Shown: piece by piece, positions 51,944-56,355 of the stretch | Layout: each line of letters begins with the position of its first letter | How positions within the stretch are numbered: the stretch's first letter is position 1 | Origin: DASSUW01 sp036257565 | GTDB taxonomy: Bacteria > Actinomycetota > Thermoleophilia > Solirubrobacterales > Solirubrobacteraceae | Direction: 5' to 3' | Assembly: GCA_036257565.1 (NCBI GenBank) | Contig: DATAFH010000005.1 | Coordinates: forward strand, 1-56,355 | Length of the DNA stretch: 56,355 nucleotides | Position numbers and translations under genes: made by a program | The notes under the pieces: generated by a model | Told to the model about the DNA's origin: nothing | Seen by the model: the letters and a program-made list of their open reading frames with translations, nothing else | The model's database searches: none

Positions 51944-53578
51944 TTGTCGTCCGCGGTCACCTCATCCGACCTCCGGCGCGACCGGTCCGTGCCCGCCTGG
52001 CCCGCCGGCCGGCCGTTGCGGGCCTGGCAGCAGGCGGCCGCCGCGGCGGTCGCCGCGCATGAGGGCGAGTCGTTCCTCGCCTCGGCCACGCCCGCCGCCG
52101 GAAAGACGACGTTCGGCCTGCACGTCGCGCACCAGATGCTCGCCGAGGGGCGGATCGCGCGGGTCGCGGTCGTCGCGCCGACCACTCACATCTGCCGCCA
52201 GTGGGCGCTGGACGCCGCGCGCTACGGCATCGACCTCGAGCCCAACCGGCCGAACGCCGCGGGGCCCGAGCCGCGCGACCGCCACGGCGTCGCGGTGACG
52301 TACGCCACGGTCGCGGCAGGCCCGGGGACCCACCGGCGCCGGTGCGCCGAGGTGCCGACGCTGGTGATCGCCGACGAGCCCCACCACATGGGCGAGCAGG
52401 CCGCGTGGGGGCGCTCGACGGTCGCCGCCTTCGAGCGCGCGCGGTTCCGCCTGCTCCTCTCCGGCACGCCGTTCCGCTCCGACAGCACGCCGATCCCATG
52501 GGTCGTCTACGACGAGGACGGCGTCTCGCGGGCCGACTACGCCTACGGCTACACCGACGCGCTGCTCGACGGCGTGTGCCGCCCGGTGACCTTCCACACC
52601 TACGGCGGCGACATGGAGTGGATGAGCGACGGGCGCCGTCGCAGGGCCGACTTCTCGGTCGCGCTGCCGGCCGCCGAGGCCGCGCGCCGGCTGCGGACGG
52701 CGCTCGAGCCCGAGGGCGACTGGGTCGAGCACGTGCTGCGCGACGCCCACGCCGAGCTGGCCGCGCTGCGCGGCGGCGGGCATCCCGACGCCGGCGGGCT
52801 CGTGGTGGCGATCGACAAGGAGCACGCCGAGCGGCTCGCGGCACGCCTAGGGCGCATCACGGGCGAGCCGCCGGCCGTCGTCACGTCCGACGCGGCCGAC
52901 GCGTCGCAGCGGATCGCGCGCTTCTCCGCCGGCGCGGGCAGCTGGCTCGTGTCGGTGCTCATGGTCTCCGAGGGCGTCGACATCCCGCGCCTGCGGGTCG
53001 GCGTCTACGCCACGAGCGCGCGCACCGAGCTCTTCTTCCGCCAGGTCGTCGGCCGCTTCATCCGCCGCACGCCGGTTCCGAAGCAGCAGATGAGCCACCT
53101 CTTCCTGCCCTCGGACCCCACGCTGAAACGGCTGGCTGCGCAGGTGGAGGAGGAGCGCACCCACGCGCTCACGCTCGAGCCGGAGGGCGACGCCGTGGCG
53201 GAGCGCGCCGAGCGGCAGCCGCCCGAGGAGGCCTTCCGGGCCCTGTGGTCGAGCGCGCGGCGCGACGACGACATCCTGCAGACCACGCAGCCGGGCGAGA
53301 CGCTGGCGCTGTTCGCCGAGGCCGAGCCGGCCGCACCGCCGGCACTGGCTGCCTTCAGCACCACCGACCCGGCGCCCCAGGAGCGGCGGGAGCGCCTGCG
53401 CGACGAGCGCCGCGCGCTCGTCGCCGTCGTCGCCCGCGCCACGGGCGAGGAGCACCGGATGGTCAACGCGCGCATCAACCGCGCGGTCGGCGCTGCGTCC
53501 GTCGCCAAGGCGACCGCCGCGCAGCTCGAGAAGGCGAACGCCCTGCTCGAGCGGGAGATCAGTCGGCGGCGATCGTGA
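51944..53578 (+). CDS. Superfamily 2 DEAD/DEAH-box-type helicase
   Basis: 544 residues from TTG 51944. An LRAWQQAAAAAVAAHEGESF Q-motif-like start is followed by Walker A TPAAGKT, VAVVAPTTHICRQWA (Ia), Walker B DEPHH, SGTPFRSD (III), and in the second RecA domain VSEGVDIPRLRVGVYA (V) and QVVGRFIRR (VI). The C-terminal 120 residues are charged and end in a helical Arg-rich tail. It resembles type III restriction/UvrB-like translocases without a nuclease domain. Role unknown, perhaps repair. It is convergent with the GGDEF gene, overlapping by 20 bases. Confidence 0.9.
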   Translation: MSSAVTSSDLRRDRSVPAWPAGRPLRAWQQAAAAAVAAHEGESFLASATPAAGKTTFGLHVAHQMLAEGRIARVAVVAPTTHICRQWALDAARYGIDLEPNRPNAAGPEPRDRHGVAVTYATVAAGPGTHRRRCAEVPTLVIADEPHHMGEQAAWGRSTVAAFERARFRLLLSGTPFRSDSTPIPWVVYDEDGVSRADYAYGYTDALLDGVCRPVTFHTYGGDMEWMSDGRRRRADFSVALPAAEAARRLRTALEPEGDWVEHVLRDAHAELAALRGGGHPDAGGLVVAIDKEHAERLAARLGRITGEPPAVVTSDAADASQRIARFSAGAGSWLVSVLMVSEGVDIPRLRVGVYATSARTELFFRQVVGRFIRRTPVPKQQMSHLFLPSDPTLKRLAAQVEEERTHALTLEPEGDAVAERAERQPPEEAFRALWSSARRDDDILQTTQPGETLALFAEAEPAAPPALAAFSTTDPAPQERRERLRDERRALVAVVARATGEEHRMVNARINRAVGAASVAKATAAQLEKANALLEREISRRRS

Positions 53579-55043
53579 GGTTGCGGCCGGCGTCCTTGGC
53601 GGCCGTCAGCGCGTCCTTCGCCCGGGCGAGCAGCAGCTCGGCCGGCTCCTCGCCGTCCCAGCGGGCGACGCCCGCAGAGGCGGTCTGGCCGCGAGGCGTC
53701 GCGGCACGCACGCGGTCGAGCACGTCGACCGCCTCGCCGAGCCCGCAGGCCGGGAGCAGCACGCCGAACTCGGTGCCGTCGAGCCGCGCGAGCAGGTCGA
53801 CCTCGCGGAGCTCGCTGCGCCAGCGCGAGGCGGTCTCCTTGATCAGGCGGTCGCCCTCCCGCTCGCCCCGCACCATGTTGAACGCGCCCATGTGGTCGAG
53901 GTCGATCACCGCGAGCGAGAGCGGGCTGTCGCCGCGGCGCGCGCGGGCCAGCTCGCGCGGCACCTCCTCGTCCCACACCCGCCGCGTCCCGAGGCCGGTG
54001 AGCGAGTCACTGAGCGCGAGCGCGCCCATGCGGCTGCGCAGCGTCGCGTGCTCGATCGCCACCGCGGCCTGCGCGGCGACCAGCCGCAGCACTCCCGCGG
54101 GAGTGTCCGGCAGCTCCTCGAGCGGCACCTGCCAGACGACGATCAGCACCCCGGCCACCTCGCCGTCGCGCAGCACGGGCTCGAACACCGCCGAGCGGGC
54201 GTTCGTGGCGTCCACGAGCGGCTGCGCCAGCGCCGGATGCGACTGGGCGTCGGCGATGAAGTAGCTCTCCTTCGACGTGAACACGCGCGCCGCGCCCGAC
54301 GGCGACTCGCCGCGGGCCTGGATCGTCACGGGCGAGATCTCGACGCCGGACATCGCGGTCGAGACGAACTCGCGGCCGGCGGGCTCGAGCAGGAAGGCGA
54401 CCGGCGCTCCGGCAACCTCGCAGGCGGCCTCGCAGACGGTCGTCCGCGCGTCCTCGCCGGAGGCCAGGGCTCGCGCCACCCGCCCGACGGCGCCCATGCC
54501 GCGAGCCTGGTCGCGCAGCATGTCGTTGAAGCGCTGCAGGTCGCGCTCGTTGCTCTCGCGCTCGAGCTCCGAGGCGAGCACGCGGGCGAGCATCTGGAAG
54601 AGCTGCTCGTCCGCCTCGGTGAAGCCGCCCGCCAGCCGCACCGCCGACAGCGCGCCGACGCGCGTGCCGTCGGAGAGCTCGAGCGGGACGCCGAGGTACG
54701 CGCGCGCGCGGATCCGCGCCTGCATCGGGAGGTCGCGGTAGACCGGCTGGCGGCCGACGTTGTTGCACAGCCGCGGCGCGCGGTCCTCGGCCATGTGCGA
54801 GCAGTACGCGTCGCCGAGCGGGATCGCCGTGTTCGAGCGCAGGCCGTACTCGGCGCCGTTGCGGGAGTCGACGATGCGGTGCAGGAACTGCGCGCGATCG
54901 AGGTGCGCCATGAAGATCACGGCGTCGGGCAGGTGGCGCTCGACGAGGTCGAGCACCGAGCGTGTGGCATCGGCGAACGACCGGTAGGTCGCCGAGGTCG
55001 CCGCTGCCGCCGTCTGGATCGCGCTCGCATCCACCGCGGTCAT
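53559..55043 (-). CDS. GAF-GGDEF protein with degenerate cyclase site
   Basis: 494 residues. Two GAF-like sensory domains lie at about 20-165 (HMAEDRAPRLCNNVGRQPVY region) and 185-320, joined by a helix. The C-terminal GGDEF domain begins SLTGLGTRRVWDEEVPRELA and has the metal Asp in VIDLDHMGAFN. The signature itself is DGTEF at 422-426 instead of GG(D/E)EF: the first Gly is Asp and the metal-binding third acid is Thr, so diguanylate cyclase activity is doubtful. It may act as a GTP or c-di-GMP sensor. There is no transmembrane segment. Confidence 0.88.
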   Translation of the reverse strand: MTAVDASAIQTAAAATSATYRSFADATRSVLDLVERHLPDAVIFMAHLDRAQFLHRIVDSRNGAEYGLRSNTAIPLGDAYCSHMAEDRAPRLCNNVGRQPVYRDLPMQARIRARAYLGVPLELSDGTRVGALSAVRLAGGFTEADEQLFQMLARVLASELERESNERDLQRFNDMLRDQARGMGAVGRVARALASGEDARTTVCEAACEVAGAPVAFLLEPAGREFVSTAMSGVEISPVTIQARGESPSGAARVFTSKESYFIADAQSHPALAQPLVDATNARSAVFEPVLRDGEVAGVLIVVWQVPLEELPDTPAGVLRLVAAQAAVAIEHATLRSRMGALALSDSLTGLGTRRVWDEEVPRELARARRGDSPLSLAVIDLDHMGAFNMVRGEREGDRLIKETASRWRSELREVDLLARLDGTEFGVLLPACGLGEAVDVLDRVRAATPRGQTASAGVARWDGEEPAELLLARAKDALTAAKDAGRNLTIAAD

Positions 55044-55159
55044 TGTCGTGCCGAGCGGCGCGCCTTCAAATGGGCAATCTGTCTAGGTGTCGTCGAGCCC
55101 GGAAGGCGAGCGTCTTCATCAAGGCGACGGCCGGATGAAGTCGCGGGCATACTCGTCCC

Positions 55160-55948
55160 ATGCGACTGGCGACGTTCGTAGGGCCCGACGGCGGCAACCC
55201 GCAGGCGGGCGAGGTGCGCGGCGAGGATGTCGTGGCCTTCGGCGCGGGCACGGTGCGCGACCGACTGGCCTCCGGCGACCTCACGCCCGCAACGGGGCGG
55301 TCGTTCCCGCTCGCCGAGGTGCGGCTGCTGGCGCCCGTCCCGACCCCGCGGGCGATCTTCGGCATCGGCCTCAACTACGCCGCGCACGCGCGCGAGCAGG
55401 GCAAGGAGCTGCCCGAGCGCCCGATCGTGTTCATGAAGCTCCCGAGCTCCAGCGCCCCGCCCACCGGGCCGCTCCAGAAGCCGGCGGCCGTGGAGCAGCT
55501 CGACTACGAGGCGGAGCTCGTCGTCGTCATGGGCGGCGGTGGGCGCATCGCCGGCTGGGCGGTCGCCGACGACGCCACCGCGCGCGACCTCCAGCGCACC
55601 GAGCCGCAGTGGACGCGCGCCAAGGGCTTCGACACCTCCTGCCCTTGGGGCCCGTGGGTCACGACGATCGACGAGCTGCCTGACGCCGGCGGGCTGCGCA
55701 TCGGCTCCTGGGTCAACGGCGAGCAGCGCCAGGACTCGACCACCGACGACCTCATCTTCGGCCCCGCGGAGCTCGTCGAGTTCATCTCGCAGACCTGCAC
55801 GCTCGAGCCGGGCGACCTCATCCTCACCGGGACGCCCGAGGGCGTCGGCGACGCGATGGACCCCCCGGGCTATATCGGCCCGGGCGACGTGGTGCGCGTC
55901 GAGGTCGAGCGCCTCGGCGCGATCGAGCACGAGGTCAGTGCTGCCTGA
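55160..55948 (+). CDS. Fumarylacetoacetate hydrolase family protein
   Basis: 262 residues from ATG 55160. After an N-terminal domain, the FAH barrel shows PRAIFGIGLNYAAHAREQGK, metal-binding EQLDYEAELVVVMG, GFDTSCPWGPWVTT and LEPGDLILTGTPEGVGDAMD, in family order. Members hydrolyse C-C bonds of acylpyruvates or act as oxaloacetate/2-keto decarboxylases in aromatic and keto-acid catabolism. The exact substrate is not deducible. It is convergent with clpP, overlapping by 14 bases. Confidence 0.93.
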   Translation: MRLATFVGPDGGNPQAGEVRGEDVVAFGAGTVRDRLASGDLTPATGRSFPLAEVRLLAPVPTPRAIFGIGLNYAAHAREQGKELPERPIVFMKLPSSSAPPTGPLQKPAAVEQLDYEAELVVVMGGGGRIAGWAVADDATARDLQRTEPQWTRAKGFDTSCPWGPWVTTIDELPDAGGLRIGSWVNGEQRQDSTTDDLIFGPAELVEFISQTCTLEPGDLILTGTPEGVGDAMDPPGYIGPGDVVRVEVERLGAIEHEVSAA

Positions 55949-56355
55949 TGACCCGGTTGATCAGGCCGTATTCGGCGGCCTGGTCGGCGGTGAAGAAGCG
56001 GTCCCGCTCCATGTCCCGGTGCACGACCTCCTCGGGCTGTCCCGTGTGGCGCGCGTAGATCTCGTCCACCCGCTTACGGGTCTTGAGGATCTCCGCCGCG
56101 TGGATCTCGATGTCGGTCGACTGCCCCTCGAAGCCCGCCGACGGCTGGTGGATGAGGATCCGTGAGTTCGGGAGCGCCATGCGCTTGCCCTCAGCGCCGC
56201 CGGCCAGCAGCAGCGAGCCCATCGACATCGCGATCCCGACGCACATCGTCGCCACGTCGGGCTTGATGAACTGCATCGTGTCGTAGATCGCCAGGCCCGC
56301 GTAGATCGAGCCGCCCGGCGAGTTGATGTAGATCGAGATGTCCTTGTCCGGGTCC
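55935..56355 (-). CDS. clpP: ATP-dependent Clp protease proteolytic subunit (5' end outside window)
   Basis: The visible 139 residues start inside the protein at DPDKDISIYINSPGGSIYAG. The catalytic Ser is in GIAMSMGSLLLAGGAEGKRM, the His in RILIHQPSAG and the Asp in MERDRFFTADQAAEYGLINR. This is the S14 peptidase that forms the tetradecameric chamber with ClpX or ClpC. The N-terminal third, including the start and axial loop, lies beyond 56355. Actinobacteria usually carry two tandem clpP genes; whether another lies upstream cannot be seen. Confidence 0.96.
   Translation of the reverse strand, partial: DPDKDISIYINSPGGSIYAGLAIYDTMQFIKPDVATMCVGIAMSMGSLLLAGGAEGKRMALPNSRILIHQPSAGFEGQSTDIEIHAAEILKTRKRVDEIYARHTGQPEEVVHRDMERDRFFTADQAAEYGLINRVIRQH

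Overview
The window is about 72% GC DNA from a high-GC Gram-positive bacterium. Gene content points to Actinomycetota, most likely class Thermoleophilia, order Solirubrobacterales (inferred, not proven). The pointers are an ANTAR regulator, an actinobacterial-type c-di-AMP riboswitch before an M23 peptidase, CGNR and DUF2252 proteins, the GlgE trehalose route, frequent GTG/TTG starts with 4-base gene overlaps, and an actinobacterial-style LexA box.

Layout. 1-4.4 kb: repeat DNA, a peroxiredoxin remnant, a cysteine-desulfurase-like enzyme, an ANTAR regulator, and a graveyard in which an LD-carboxypeptidase remnant abuts an internally deleted aldehyde dehydrogenase. 4.4-7.1 kb: cytochrome bd oxidase (cydAB) plus a small membrane protein. 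7.2-11.2 kb: an MFS exporter, a small cupin-like protein, a VOC protein and an orphan histidine kinase, with two copies of a promoter-like motif. 11.4-15 kb: a coupled membrane-protein operon (LPG-synthase-like, DedA, DUF2252). 15-25.5 kb: a riboswitch-controlled M23 peptidase; a divergent CGNR regulator and monooxygenase pair with twin operators and an unannotated 40-aa gene; a broken penicillin acylase; secreted proteases; an aldo/keto reductase and a GDSL hydrolase.

25.4-33.2 and 41.4-49.8 kb hold the metabolic core: malQ, then glgE-treS-mak, and separately glgB-treZ-glgX-treY. Together they encode the TreS/Mak/GlgE/GlgB route from trehalose to alpha-glucan and the TreY/TreZ route from glucan back to trehalose. 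Between them lie an FAD oxidoreductase, ligA, a TetR regulator coupled to an alpha/beta-hydrolase-glycosyltransferase fusion, dinB with a LexA box, and a methyltransferase remnant. 49.8-56.3 kb: a hexapeptide transferase, a DsbA-like protein, an SF2 helicase, a GAF-GGDEF protein with a degenerate active site, an FAH-family hydrolase, and clpP, cut by the window edge.

Two window-wide themes stand out. First, a family of short palindromic-ended intergenic elements shares terminal inverted repeats and carries modular interiors (MITE-like). Second, there is a high density of gene fossils, three of which kept both ends but lost their middles.
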